From Nitrincola alkalisediminis (lineage in GTDB: Bacteria; Pseudomonadota; Gammaproteobacteria; Pseudomonadales; Balneatricaceae), in assembly GCF_009821115.1 (NCBI RefSeq), contig NZ_VYTY01000011.1, positions 1-64,000 on the forward strand: DNA of 64,000 bases, written 5' to 3'. The notes beneath the pieces were generated by a model. It was not told where the DNA came from, ran no database searches, and was given only the letters and a program-made list of their open reading frames with translations. Made by a program: the position numbers and the translations under genes. Below are positions 22,236 through 31,595 of this stretch, in pieces. Position 1 is the stretch's first letter. The number at the start of each line of letters is the position of its first letter.

Positions 22236-23303
22236 TTAGCGATTAGGTAACACGTCTTTAAGCTTGGCGTGCATCATACGGATACTGTCTTCCGTTGTTT
22301 TCCAGTCAATGCAGGCATCTGTGACAGAAACACCATATTTAAGATCGCAAAGATTCGCAGGAATGGATTGGTTGCCCCATTCGAGGTTCGACTCAATCAT
22401 CAGGCCGATAATCGACTTGTTCCCTTCGATGATTTGATTGGTCACATTTTCAGCCACTAGGGGCTGTAATGACGGATCTTTGTTGGAGTTCGCATGGCTG
22501 CAATCGATCATAATGTTATTCTGCAAACCGGCTTTATCCAGCGCCTGCTCACAGATACGAACATTCACTGAATCATAATTAGGTTTGCCATCACCGCCAC
22601 GTAACACAACATGGCCGTAGTTATTGCCGCGAGTTCTGACGATCGATACTTTGCCGTCTTCATCAATACCTAAAAAGTTATGTGCGTGGCTTACAGACTG
22701 CATGGCATTGATGGCGACGGTAAGCCCACCGTCTGTGCCATTTTTAAAGCCAACAGCACATGACAAGCCAGATGACATTTCACGATGAGTTTGAGACTCC
22801 GTCGTGCGAGCGCCGATGGCTGACCAGCTGATTAAATCCTGAATGTACTGAGGGGAAATAGGGTCGAGTGCTTCGGTGGCTAACGGAAGCCCCATTTCTG
22901 AAAGATCAATCAGCAATTTACGCGCAACATGAAGACCTTCTTCAATATCAAAAGAATCATTCATGTGGGGATCATTGATCAAACCCTTCCAGCCGACGGT
23001 GGTCCTTGGCTTCTCAAAATACACACGCATCACGAGATAGATTGAATCTTTTACTTCTTCAGCCAGTTGCTTTAAGCGACGACCATACTCAAGCGCCGCG
23101 TCGGTATCATGGATAGAACAGGGGCCAATGACGATCATTAAACGCTTATCTTTGCGGTCAAGGATGTCTTTTACGATTTGGCGCTCTGTGATCACCGTGT
23201 TTACCGCGGCCTCAGGGATAGGCAACTGGGCCTTAAGCTCACGAGGGGTGATAATTGGCTTAATGGATTCAATACTAAGGTCTTCTAGGCGTGTATCGCT
23301 CAT
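22236..23303 (-). CDS. aroG: DAHP synthase (3-deoxy-7-phosphoheptulonate synthase)
   Basis: This 355-aa class I (AroG/F/H-type) DAHP synthase condenses phosphoenolpyruvate with erythrose 4-phosphate, the first step of aromatic amino acid synthesis. The family motifs are clear: MIVIGPCSIHDTDAALEYG, PRTTVGWKGLINDP, GARTTESQTHREMSSGLS and DCSHANSNKDP. The length matches the family. The feedback-inhibiting amino acid cannot be told by eye, so the symbol aroG is used in the general sense. Confidence 0.93.
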   Translation of the reverse strand: MSDTRLEDLSIESIKPIITPRELKAQLPIPEAAVNTVITERQIVKDILDRKDKRLMIVIGPCSIHDTDAALEYGRRLKQLAEEVKDSIYLVMRVYFEKPRTTVGWKGLINDPHMNDSFDIEEGLHVARKLLIDLSEMGLPLATEALDPISPQYIQDLISWSAIGARTTESQTHREMSSGLSCAVGFKNGTDGGLTVAINAMQSVSHAHNFLGIDEDGKVSIVRTRGNNYGHVVLRGGDGKPNYDSVNVRICEQALDKAGLQNNIMIDCSHANSNKDPSLQPLVAENVTNQIIEGNKSIIGLMIESNLEWGNQSIPANLCDLKYGVSVTDACIDWKTTEDSIRMMHAKLKDVLPNR

Positions 23304-23479
23304 CTCGGGTTCCTGATAGCTGACAAGTACTTAGTTCCACTCAAGTGGATGGGTCTCTTTTTACCATATCCCATCGCACCATATAAGAGGAAAAAGTATA
23401 ATTTAAACTATTGGAACGATTAACGGGCTAAAAAGTCATATATACATTCCATTTTCATGCATGGTTGAAGGATTTAATT

Positions 23480-25345
23480 TTGTCTAAGCATTTAGGTTCG
23501 TTGGCGGCCATACGCGCTTTTCTTGTGTTGTTTATGTTCATTGCCTTGATCCCTTCGTTTGCACAGGCGCAGATTTCATTGTGGGGTGGGGCGTCTCAAA
23601 AGGGGCCATTGCCGGTTGATCAAGCGTTCAAAATGCAAGCGACCCTGAGTGAGATAGGCGAGTTGCATCTTGAGTGGGCGATTGAAAAGGACTACTACCT
23701 ATACCGAGACCATCTAAAGTGGCAGGTGAGTGATGGGATCGAAATTGTTGATGAGATACGTCAACAAGGGGTGGCCAAAGACGATGCTTTGTTTGGTCAG
23801 GTGGATGTGTGGTACAACACCGCTAAGGCTCAAATGTTATTTGGGCGATCAACCGAGGATGTTGCAGGGCAGGCCTCAATCAAAGTGACCTACCAAGGCT
23901 GTTGGGAAGGCGGTATTTGCTATCCGCCCGTCACCGAAGAGATCCCTGTCAGTCAGGTTCCACTGGCCAGTGGTTTAAGTTGGTCCTCCTCCCCAACCTT
24001 GTCAGTGCCGTCAGATCCTGTATCGGATGCTACCAGTCTCTCTGAGCATGATCGGTTTACCCGTGTTTTGGCCAGTGGGAGCTTTGGGCTGATTCTGGGG
24101 GCCTTTTTTATAGCGGGCATTGCTTTATCCTTTACACCCTGTGTGTTCCCGATGATTCCGATTTTATCCAGTATCATTGCAGGGCAGGGAAAACTATCGA
24201 CGCTAAGAGCTTTGTCCTTGTCGGCGGTGTATGTGTTGGCCATGGCGGTGACCTATACGTTTGCGGGGGTTTTGGCGGGATTGTTTGGCGCGAATTTACA
24301 GGCTGCTTTTCAAAACACTTGGGTTATTTCGGTGTTCAGCGTGTTGTTTGTCTTGCTGGCGCTGTCGATGTTCGGTTTTTACGAGCTGCAACTGCCTGCC
24401 TCAATTCAAACGCGTTTAAGTCAAGCAAGTCATGGGCAAAAAGGAGGGCAGGTGACTGGGGTTGCGATCATGGGCTTTCTGTCGGCACTGATCGTTGGGC
24501 CTTGTATGGCCGCTCCCTTGGCGGGTGCCCTGATTTACATAGGCCAAACGGGTGACCCTCTGTTGGGCGGGGCGGCGTTGTTTGCAATGTCCTTGGGGAT
24601 GGGGGTGCCACTGTTATTGGTGGGGGCTTCTGCGGGGAAATTCCTTCCCAAGGCCGGTGCTTGGATGAAGTCTATCAAAGCGGGCTTTGGTGTAATGCTG
24701 TTGTTGTTGGCCGTTTGGATGCTGGATCGCATTGTGCCAACCAGTATCACCATGAGCTTAACGGCGTTGATTCTGATTATTACGGCGGTGTATTTAAAAG
24801 CGCTCGATCGTCTGGAACATCCTACGGGGGCTAGCCAGTTCTGGAAGGGTGTCGGTGTCGTGTTACTCGTTTATGGGGTGGCGCTGATTTTGGGGGTGTT
24901 GTCAGGTGCGCGGAGCCTACTCTACCCCTTGCAAGCGAGCTTGATAGGCACGAATACAGCATCGGCACAGATGGAAAGCCCCTTATCCTTTACGCGTGTT
25001 ACGTCTCTGGCTGAGCTGGAGCCTTTGCTGGTCTCCGCAAAAGAGGAAAATCGAAAGGTACTGCTCGACTATTATGCCGATTGGTGTGTGACCTGTGCTG
25101 AAATGGAATACATTACCTTTGTTGATTCCGGTGTGGTGGATGCACTTAAAGACTTTACGCTTATTAAAGTCGATGTGACGGACAACTCTGCGGATTCACG
25201 AGCCCTGTACCGTGAATACCAAGTGTTTGGTCCGCCTGCTTTGGTCTTTTTTGATGAGAAGGGGGTTGAGCGTAAGGATCTGGCCGTCCATGGCGTGATT
25301 CAACCGCAACCCTTACTTCAAAAACTGAGCTTTTTGAATCCGTGA
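23480..25345 (+). CDS. dsbD: Thiol:disulfide interchange protein DsbD
   Basis: This protein of about 621 aa carries electrons from cytoplasmic thioredoxin to periplasmic DsbC/DsbG and CcmG. Order: signal peptide, the periplasmic nDsbD domain with its cysteine pair (YQGCWEGGICYPP), then eight membrane segments with the transport cysteines (FTPCVFPMIP and VGPCMAAPL). The C-terminal thioredoxin-like domain has YADWCVTCAEME. I prefer TTG 23480 because GAAGGA lies 7 bp upstream. The longer frame starts with another TTG at 23465 that overlaps this ribosome site. Confidence 0.93.
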   Translation: MSKHLGSLAAIRAFLVLFMFIALIPSFAQAQISLWGGASQKGPLPVDQAFKMQATLSEIGELHLEWAIEKDYYLYRDHLKWQVSDGIEIVDEIRQQGVAKDDALFGQVDVWYNTAKAQMLFGRSTEDVAGQASIKVTYQGCWEGGICYPPVTEEIPVSQVPLASGLSWSSSPTLSVPSDPVSDATSLSEHDRFTRVLASGSFGLILGAFFIAGIALSFTPCVFPMIPILSSIIAGQGKLSTLRALSLSAVYVLAMAVTYTFAGVLAGLFGANLQAAFQNTWVISVFSVLFVLLALSMFGFYELQLPASIQTRLSQASHGQKGGQVTGVAIMGFLSALIVGPCMAAPLAGALIYIGQTGDPLLGGAALFAMSLGMGVPLLLVGASAGKFLPKAGAWMKSIKAGFGVMLLLLAVWMLDRIVPTSITMSLTALILIITAVYLKALDRLEHPTGASQFWKGVGVVLLVYGVALILGVLSGARSLLYPLQASLIGTNTASAQMESPLSFTRVTSLAELEPLLVSAKEENRKVLLDYYADWCVTCAEMEYITFVDSGVVDALKDFTLIKVDVTDNSADSRALYREYQVFGPPALVFFDEKGVERKDLAVHGVIQPQPLLQKLSFLNP

Positions 25346-25888
25346 TTAACGGATAAAGGTTTTGCTGACGTGCCGGAATTGGTCCGTTCCGGCTTTTCGC
25401 ATCCATTCGAAAGCAACCATTTCACGACTGACAATGAAAATCCCGCATTGGCGAAAGCGTTCAAGTGCGAGCGCTTTATCCCGAGGGTTTCGTGATCCGA
25501 CCGCTTCTTCAACAATAAAGACGTCTTTCCCGCGCATTTTTAATTCGATGGCGGTTTGCAGCACGCACACGTGCGTTTCGGCCCCCACAATCACAAACTG
25601 ATCAAAACGCTCATCCAGTAATCTTGAGCAGCCTTCGTCTGCAACGCAGGAAAAATGAATTTTTTCCATAACGCTGCTAGCGGGAAGTAAGGACTGAATA
25701 TCGCTGACGGTATGCCCGAGCCCCTTGGGGTATTGCTCGGAAATGAGCGTCGGAATCGAAAGTGTTTGAGCCACTTCAATTAACCAAATGGCATGCGTTA
25801 ATAGAGCATCCGCTTGGTCAATCACAGGGTGCATTCTCTCCTGAATATCGATCACGAGCAGACAGGAGTTGTGGGGATTAATCAGCAT
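25346..25888 (-). CDS. Isochorismatase-family hydrolase
   Basis: This 180-aa cysteine hydrolase belongs to the isochorismatase-like superfamily (YcaC/nicotinamidase relatives). The catalytic triad is visible as Asp in LLVIDIQERM, Lys in MEKIHFSC and Cys in VGAETHVCVLQTA. The real substrate is not evident; family members act on amides such as nicotinamide, biuret-like compounds or isochorismate. The gene ends directly against the dsbD stop (convergent), and its start is 49 bp from the end of the next minus-strand gene. Confidence 0.88.
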   Translation of the reverse strand: MLINPHNSCLLVIDIQERMHPVIDQADALLTHAIWLIEVAQTLSIPTLISEQYPKGLGHTVSDIQSLLPASSVMEKIHFSCVADEGCSRLLDERFDQFVIVGAETHVCVLQTAIELKMRGKDVFIVEEAVGSRNPRDKALALERFRQCGIFIVSREMVAFEWMRKAGTDQFRHVSKTFIR

Positions 25889-25937
25889 AGGCTATCTCTT
25901 CTTATAAGGATTGTTAGATCAACCCAAGTCGGTTTGT

Positions 25938-27050
25938 TTATTCCGCAAACACCTCTGGGTGGTCCATGAACAGGGTTTTGGCGAGTGCCATTGCATCGGC
26001 ACGGTTAACGGGAATCACGCCTTGAGGCCCTCGTTTACACCATCCCACACAATAGACATTCGCGTCTATACGTCCATTAGTATGAGCAAATATTCCATTG
26101 TCTGCATCAAAAGGCACTCCAGGTATGGGTTGAGCCGTATACCCAATGGCCCCTATCAGCGTGTTGACTTCAAAAGAGGTTGGCTCTGCGTTTGTTGAAT
26201 CCGTCCGCTCAAAAGTAGCATGGCTCAGCTGTTTGTCCTGTGTCCCGCTCAACGCTTTAAGGCTTAGGTTAAACAAAAATTCAATTGAGACGGGTTTGTT
26301 GTCATTCTGAGGGCGGTGGTAGTCACCGAGCTGCTGGAGCATTTTTTGTTGGGATATCGGTAAATCGTTCAGTTGTGACACGAAATCGGTAGGGGCTGAA
26401 TGCCAAGGACTGGCTTGGCTCAGACTGTCTAATTCGGCAAGTTCGGCTGTAGTGAACTTTGCATCGATGGGCTCGCGTCGACCAATGATGCGAATCTGCT
26501 TGACGGGGTGCTTTGCCAAATAGTCCTGAACATGCAAGGGCATGACGGAGTCTTTACGCTCTTCAGGTGTTTTGGCTAAGACTCTGGCAATATCGAGCGA
26601 GACATTGCCATTGCCGATGATAATGACGTTATTACCAAGGTTGGGTTGCCAGTCAACAAAGTCTGGATGACCGTTGTACCAAGCGGCAAAAGCGCCAGAA
26701 CCGCAAACCCCCATTAACTCTTCGTCTGACACACGTAAGGGTTTGTCTTGTGATGCGCCTGTTGCAAAGACCACAAGTGAGTAGTCGGTCTTGAGTTGTT
26801 CGTAGTCTATATCCTGCCCAACCTTTACCGAGGTCTTTAGGGCAATATTGGGATGCTGAATTAAGCGCTCAAGCATCTGCTCTTGTTTGCGGGTCACTAA
26901 ATGATCGGGCGCAACACCGTAACGCAGAAGACCAAAAGGGGTCTCCAGTTGTTCAAGAATATCGATTTGAAGATGCGGTGCCTTTTTGATGAGGGCGTTG
27001 GCTAGAAAGCAACCCGAAGGGCCACTTCCAACAATCACGATCTTGCTCAT
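25938..27050 (-). CDS. Ferredoxin/adrenodoxin reductase-like flavoprotein
   Basis: This is a protein of about 370 aa of the adrenodoxin reductase/FprA (mycobacterial type) or glutamate synthase small-subunit-like flavoprotein family. The FAD-binding motif is IVGSGPSGCFLANAL at the N-terminus. A second Rossmann motif for NADPH is NVIIIGNGNVSLDIARVLA near 150. GWCKRGPQGVIPVNRADA near the end is the characteristic GxxxGPxGxI motif of this family. I chose the ATG at 27050, giving MSKIVIVGSGPSG. It is about 80 aa shorter than many relatives. Confidence 0.85.
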   Translation of the reverse strand: MSKIVIVGSGPSGCFLANALIKKAPHLQIDILEQLETPFGLLRYGVAPDHLVTRKQEQMLERLIQHPNIALKTSVKVGQDIDYEQLKTDYSLVVFATGASQDKPLRVSDEELMGVCGSGAFAAWYNGHPDFVDWQPNLGNNVIIIGNGNVSLDIARVLAKTPEERKDSVMPLHVQDYLAKHPVKQIRIIGRREPIDAKFTTAELAELDSLSQASPWHSAPTDFVSQLNDLPISQQKMLQQLGDYHRPQNDNKPVSIEFLFNLSLKALSGTQDKQLSHATFERTDSTNAEPTSFEVNTLIGAIGYTAQPIPGVPFDADNGIFAHTNGRIDANVYCVGWCKRGPQGVIPVNRADAMALAKTLFMDHPEVFAE

Positions 27051-27189
27051 AGAACACTCATGGGTCTGCAATGATTAAAAATGACCAACATCATAACATG
27101 AAGATTTAATTCTAAACCTAGATAAAGAAAAGGGACTTACGTATAGGTAAGTAATATAATCTTAATATGGATTTTAAAAGGAACTCTTC

Positions 27190-28551
27190 ATGTTAAATCG
27201 CTGGAAGCAAACGACAGACCTCGTTACCAAGAGTGCGAATGCACCGCAAGCCACGTACGTCACATCGGCTCCTCCCTCAGAAGCCAAAATGCTATTTGAA
27301 GGGCTGAGTACGACGCATTTAGTAGCGCTATGGAAGGATTTAGAGCCCATTCAGCTCAGTGCGGGTGAGGTGCTGTTCGAATCGGGCAGTGTTGATCATT
27401 CATTGTTTATCGTTCTCGATGGGCTTTTTGAATCCGACGAGGGTGAGTTTTTTAGTTACGGACAATGGATTTTGGGACCTAACTTTGATCTTGAAGGAAC
27501 ACATCATACCTGTGTGTATGCCGTCAAATCAGGGCGAATTTTAAGAATTTCACGACAGCATTTGATGGCATTGTCCGTCGATGTCCAGCTGTTCGTTTTA
27601 CGACAAATTCAACAGCAGCAGTCACACAGATTGCACATGAATACGGTTAAAATTCGTGAGCTTGTTCATAAGCAATATCGACTTGAAGAGGCCTTGTTGT
27701 CGGCAAAGTTAGCCGAGCGTAATGAGTTTCTGAAAGGCGATATAGTGAAGCAGGTGATTAAGCGCGTGCCTAAGCTGCCAGTGTCTTCAGCTGAGCTGTT
27801 AAATAAGCTGATTGATGAGAAAACGACGCGTTCCGAAGTGGTTGATCTTGCCAAAAATGATCCAACCCTAACGAGTATTCTGCTTAAGACCATTAACTCA
27901 GCGCAATTTAACCTTAGCCATAAGGTTTCAGACGTCACACATGCGATTGCTTTGTTGGGTTTTGAAAGCGTCTATCAGATCATCATGGCGGGCAGCATTA
28001 AACAATGCTTTCCAGACACACTGAAGTTTAATGAAATTTATATACGCTCTGTTGAGATTTCGCACATCGCCTTTGCGTTGTCTCAAGTGACAGGGCTGGG
28101 TAAGCCCGCTGAAATGGCGACGCTTGGCTTGTTGCAAGACATGGGGTTGTTGGTGATTGAGTTGCTCACCTCGATCAATCCAAAATTAAGTAGTGTCTTC
28201 GATGGCATGAATACTCATGTGATGGGGGCTGAGTTGTTAAGGGCTTGGCAGTTGCCAGAGAGGGTGTCAGGCACCATTGAATATCAAGACTTCCCGGAGT
28301 TTGCACACCCAGAGCGGATCCCTGATGGGATCTTGCAACGTGTAGCACTTTTGTATGTTGCCCGTTTAGCTTGGCAAGTATTGCATCAAGAAGACATTGC
28401 AGACCCTCTATATCTAAAAGAGTATTTGTCAGTGGTTGGCTTAAAGGACGTGCGATTGCCCAGCCTCCTAAAAGAGGAATTATTGCCTAAGCTGCGCCTA
28501 CGTCAGGGCTCGTTACCCGCCAGTTTAGTGAGTCGACTCAATGCACTTTAG
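27190..28551 (+). CDS. cNMP-binding-like and HDOD domain protein
   Basis: This 453-aa cytoplasmic signalling protein has a cyclic-nucleotide-binding-like beta barrel at about 40-130 (LSAGEVLFESGSVDHSLFIVLDG). An HDOD domain follows at about 195-400 (LPVSSAELLNKLID, DPTLTSILLKTINSAQFNLSHKVSDV, and ALLGFESVYQIIMAG). HDOD proteins are non-catalytic relatives of HD phosphohydrolases used in motility, stress and c-di-GMP signalling. The metal-binding HD residues are not obvious. It stands alone with a terminator-like hairpin behind it. Confidence 0.88.
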   Translation: MLNRWKQTTDLVTKSANAPQATYVTSAPPSEAKMLFEGLSTTHLVALWKDLEPIQLSAGEVLFESGSVDHSLFIVLDGLFESDEGEFFSYGQWILGPNFDLEGTHHTCVYAVKSGRILRISRQHLMALSVDVQLFVLRQIQQQQSHRLHMNTVKIRELVHKQYRLEEALLSAKLAERNEFLKGDIVKQVIKRVPKLPVSSAELLNKLIDEKTTRSEVVDLAKNDPTLTSILLKTINSAQFNLSHKVSDVTHAIALLGFESVYQIIMAGSIKQCFPDTLKFNEIYIRSVEISHIAFALSQVTGLGKPAEMATLGLLQDMGLLVIELLTSINPKLSSVFDGMNTHVMGAELLRAWQLPERVSGTIEYQDFPEFAHPERIPDGILQRVALLYVARLAWQVLHQEDIADPLYLKEYLSVVGLKDVRLPSLLKEELLPKLRLRQGSLPASLVSRLNAL

Positions 28552-28558
28552 CCTTGTA

Positions 28559-28586
28559 GGTAGGAGCAACAATCCTTGCTCCTACC
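28559..28586. terminator. Terminator-like hairpin
   Basis: GGTAGGAGCAA and TTGCTCCTACC form an 11-bp perfect stem with a 6-base loop between two convergent genes. No T-run follows, so termination is inferred from position. Confidence 0.55.
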
Positions 28587-28595
28587 TTGGGTGCA

Positions 28596-29210
28596 TTAAG
28601 GAATTTGCATGCCCCGTTCAACAAAGGCAAGACTTGCCATGCGCTCCATCCAGGCTTGAACATTGGGATAGTCACTCAAAGTGATGTTTTGCCATTCGTA
28701 ACGGCAGGCCCATGGGTAAATGGCAAAGTCAGCAATGGTTAAATCATTGACCACAAAGGCTTTACCCGATAACTGAGTGTTAAGAACTTTCCATAAGCGA
28801 GCAGCCTCAGCGTTGTAGCGATCTATCGCATAGGGAACGGGTTCAGGTGCAAAGCGATTAAAATGATGGGCTTGTCCAAGAAACGGGCCAAAGCCGCCCA
28901 TTTGCCAGTTCAACCATTGTAAGACTTCATAACGCTCAGCACCTGAGGAGGGTAAAAACTCCCCGGTTTTATCCGCAAGGTATTGGAGGATGGCACCGCT
29001 TTCGAAGAGTGTAATCGGCTGTCCATCCGGCCCATCGGGGTCAACAATCGCGGGGATTTTGTTGTTGGGGCTGATTTTCAAAAAATGCTCACTAAACTGC
29101 TCATTTTTGAGAATATTGATTGGGTGCACTGAATAATGGAGGCGGCAGGCTTCGAGCATGATGGAGACTTTACAGCCATTTGGGGTTCCCCAAGTATAGA
29201 GGTCTATCAT
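28596..29210 (-). CDS. Glutathione S-transferase family protein
   Basis: This 204-aa GST resembles the YfcG/YghU (Nu-class) group. The thioredoxin-like N-terminal domain begins IDLYTWGTPNGCKVSIML and contains NNKIPAIVDPDG (cis-proline) and LFESGAILQYLADKTG, the glutathione-binding motif. The helical C-terminal domain follows (LQWLNWQMGGFGPFLGQAHHF, ADFAIYPWACRYEW). Relatives act as glutathione-dependent disulfide reductases. It is divergent from tmcA with a gap of about 15 bp or more, depending on the tmcA start. Confidence 0.92.
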   Translation of the reverse strand: MIDLYTWGTPNGCKVSIMLEACRLHYSVHPINILKNEQFSEHFLKISPNNKIPAIVDPDGPDGQPITLFESGAILQYLADKTGEFLPSSGAERYEVLQWLNWQMGGFGPFLGQAHHFNRFAPEPVPYAIDRYNAEAARLWKVLNTQLSGKAFVVNDLTIADFAIYPWACRYEWQNITLSDYPNVQAWMERMASLAFVERGMQIP

Positions 29211-29225
29211 TCTTGACTCCGGAAA

Positions 29226-31496
29226 ATGTTATTATGTTGCAAGAAAAGTCTCGGCAGAGTACTAAATGCAAACCAACAGAGTAATCTAAGCGAGATTCCA
29301 GCGAAAGCTTTTCGTTTTGATATTCGCTGTTCGGTTTTTTCATTTTTTAACATCCATCGGTTTGACGCTGTGAGTGAAGCACTTGTGAGTCTAGTTGAAA
29401 TGCCACTGTTGCCCAGTACCCATACCAAGCATCGACAGCTCATTTGGGTGCCATGCCAAACCTCTGAACGTGATGTTAGATTAAGTCGAATTGTGCCGAT
29501 GTTGAATCTGGATGTGTCTCAGACTGTTTTGGTGTCCAACATGTCTTTATGCGGCCTAAAAGGCATAGATGTGCGGCAATCCGCACGCTACTTAGGTCAG
29601 GAAACACAATGCCTCATCTATGACGCTCACGCAGGCTTTAATCCCAATGTATTTGCTCAGTTGGCCGGGACTTTAATCGGCGGCGGTGTGCTGATCCTCT
29701 TAACGCCTCCTATCGCTGACTGGCCAGGGTATTTAGATCCTGAGTACCTGAATTTTTGTGCAAGCGGTTATACTCAAGAAGATGTAAAGGGGCTTTTTTT
29801 AACGCGCTTGCAGTCGCATTTATTGCAGGCTACGCAGCCTTCTGGCCAGAATTTTGGTCATGACGCCGATTGCTATCGTGTGTTTAAGCCTGCAAGCCCT
29901 AACCCAGAAGCGGGTCAAGAGCAGATGCAAATCCAAACCGAACAACACTTAGCGCTCACCGCTTTGTTGTCCCGCCTATCCAAGCCATCGGCCTGCGTGG
30001 TTGTATCAGCTGACAGAGGGCGAGGAAAAAGCGCATTGGTTGGGCGTGCATTGGCGTGTATGGCACAGTCTGCACCCTTAGCTGTTTTAGTATCTGCTCC
30101 TGAACGACACTCCACATCGACCTTGTTTGACTGGGCGAATTCATTAAAAGACACGAGCGGCTCTGGTCCATCACTGCAAATCAATTATTGCCATCCTGTA
30201 GAGCTGAGTGAAACCTGTCCAAAAGCCGATGTTCTTGTCATCGATGAAGCTGCTGCTATCCCGGCTGAGCTATTGGCGATTTTTCTTGCGGCATACAAGC
30301 GCATCGTTTTTATTACAACCTTAAAAGGATATGAAGGGCAGGGGCGAGGGTTTGCGTTGAGGTTTTTAAAGACCTTGAGTGAGCGTCGGCCCAATTGGTT
30401 AGATTTAAAGCTCACTCATCCCGTGCGTTGGGCGGCTGATGACCCCTTAGAAAACCTCCTTAATCAAACCTTGTTGCTGGATGCGCAAGCATCGGAGATG
30501 AGCAAGAGGCCAGGCAGTCTTTCTCCCGTATGCGAATGGCTGGATGCGGATCAGTTGTGCCAATCGGAAACCCTGTTACGTGAAGTGGTGGGTGTACTAA
30601 TCGATGCGCATTATCGCACGACTCCGGGGGATGTTAGGATCATGCTGGACGGCCCTGGCCTTTCGTTTATGGTCATGAAGAGCGAGGAGCAGGTGATTGG
30701 CGTCGCCTTGTTAGTGCTTGAGAAAGGGATTGATGACGACTTGGCAAGCGCGATTTGGCAAGGTACTCGACGCCCTAAAGGTAACTTAATCACTCAAACA
30801 CTGATAGCGCACGAAGGCTGGCTAGAGGCGAAAGACCATCAGGGTTGGCGGGTGATGCGCATTGCGATACATCCAGCACTGCAGTCCCAAGGATATGGTG
30901 CAATACTGCTTAAGCAGGTTATTCAGCAGGCGAACGCACTTGCTCTGGATTATTGCGCGACCAGCTTTGGTTCGACACCTGCTTTACTCAGATTTTGGGG
31001 ACGGCAAGGGTTTATTCCATTGCGTCTGGGTGATCAGCGTGACTCAGTGACGGCTGAGTGGCCCGTTATGATGTACATGCCTTTGTCTCCTGCGACTGTA
31101 TCATGTATCGAGGCGTTCAAAGAGAGGTTTCTCGAACAATTGCTGATTAAGGTTGGGCGGTATTACACGGCGTTACCTCCGGTGATGTTCTTTTTGCTCT
31201 TACAGTACGCAGGTGTGAAGGTGTCTTTATCTTCAAGGGAATATGAGCGCATTCAGGGATTTATCAAGCAGCAACGCAGTCTCGAATCGAGTGTGCTGGA
31301 ACTCAGACGATTTGTATTGAACCCAGAGCGTTTAGCTCAGGTCTTAGCCTTGCCTTTGTCCGACATCCGGTTAATCTATGAGCGGATTCTGTGTATACAG
31401 CCAGCTCAACTGAATGAGAAAAAAGCAGGGCGAGAAACACGAAGATCACAATTGCAGCAATTACGTGCTATCTTTGCAGATCTTCATAAGAATTAA
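29226..31496 (+). CDS. tmcA: tRNA(Met) cytidine acetyltransferase
   Basis: TmcA makes N4-acetylcytidine at the wobble base of elongator tRNA-Met. Domains in order are an N-terminal DUF1726 region, an RNA-helicase-like ATPase with Walker A SADRGRGKSALVG and Walker B VLVIDEAAAIPA, then TTLKGYEGQGRGF. A GNAT domain (RIAIHPALQSQGYGAILL) and a tRNA-binding tail complete it. The frame allows 756 aa against about 670 in E. coli, so the true start may be one of the later in-frame codons such as the ATG at 29400. The first 50 residues look unlike the family. Confidence 0.92.
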   Translation: MLLCCKKSLGRVLNANQQSNLSEIPAKAFRFDIRCSVFSFFNIHRFDAVSEALVSLVEMPLLPSTHTKHRQLIWVPCQTSERDVRLSRIVPMLNLDVSQTVLVSNMSLCGLKGIDVRQSARYLGQETQCLIYDAHAGFNPNVFAQLAGTLIGGGVLILLTPPIADWPGYLDPEYLNFCASGYTQEDVKGLFLTRLQSHLLQATQPSGQNFGHDADCYRVFKPASPNPEAGQEQMQIQTEQHLALTALLSRLSKPSACVVVSADRGRGKSALVGRALACMAQSAPLAVLVSAPERHSTSTLFDWANSLKDTSGSGPSLQINYCHPVELSETCPKADVLVIDEAAAIPAELLAIFLAAYKRIVFITTLKGYEGQGRGFALRFLKTLSERRPNWLDLKLTHPVRWAADDPLENLLNQTLLLDAQASEMSKRPGSLSPVCEWLDADQLCQSETLLREVVGVLIDAHYRTTPGDVRIMLDGPGLSFMVMKSEEQVIGVALLVLEKGIDDDLASAIWQGTRRPKGNLITQTLIAHEGWLEAKDHQGWRVMRIAIHPALQSQGYGAILLKQVIQQANALALDYCATSFGSTPALLRFWGRQGFIPLRLGDQRDSVTAEWPVMMYMPLSPATVSCIEAFKERFLEQLLIKVGRYYTALPPVMFFLLLQYAGVKVSLSSREYERIQGFIKQQRSLESSVLELRRFVLNPERLAQVLALPLSDIRLIYERILCIQPAQLNEKKAGRETRRSQLQQLRAIFADLHKN

Positions 31497-31595
31497 ACAG
31501 CCCCGTGTTTAAAGGGCGCATTCGTTAGTCGTTCACTCCGACGCAGTCTATACGGCTAGGCTGTCTTGGGGTCGCAGGGATAGGTGTTGTTATAT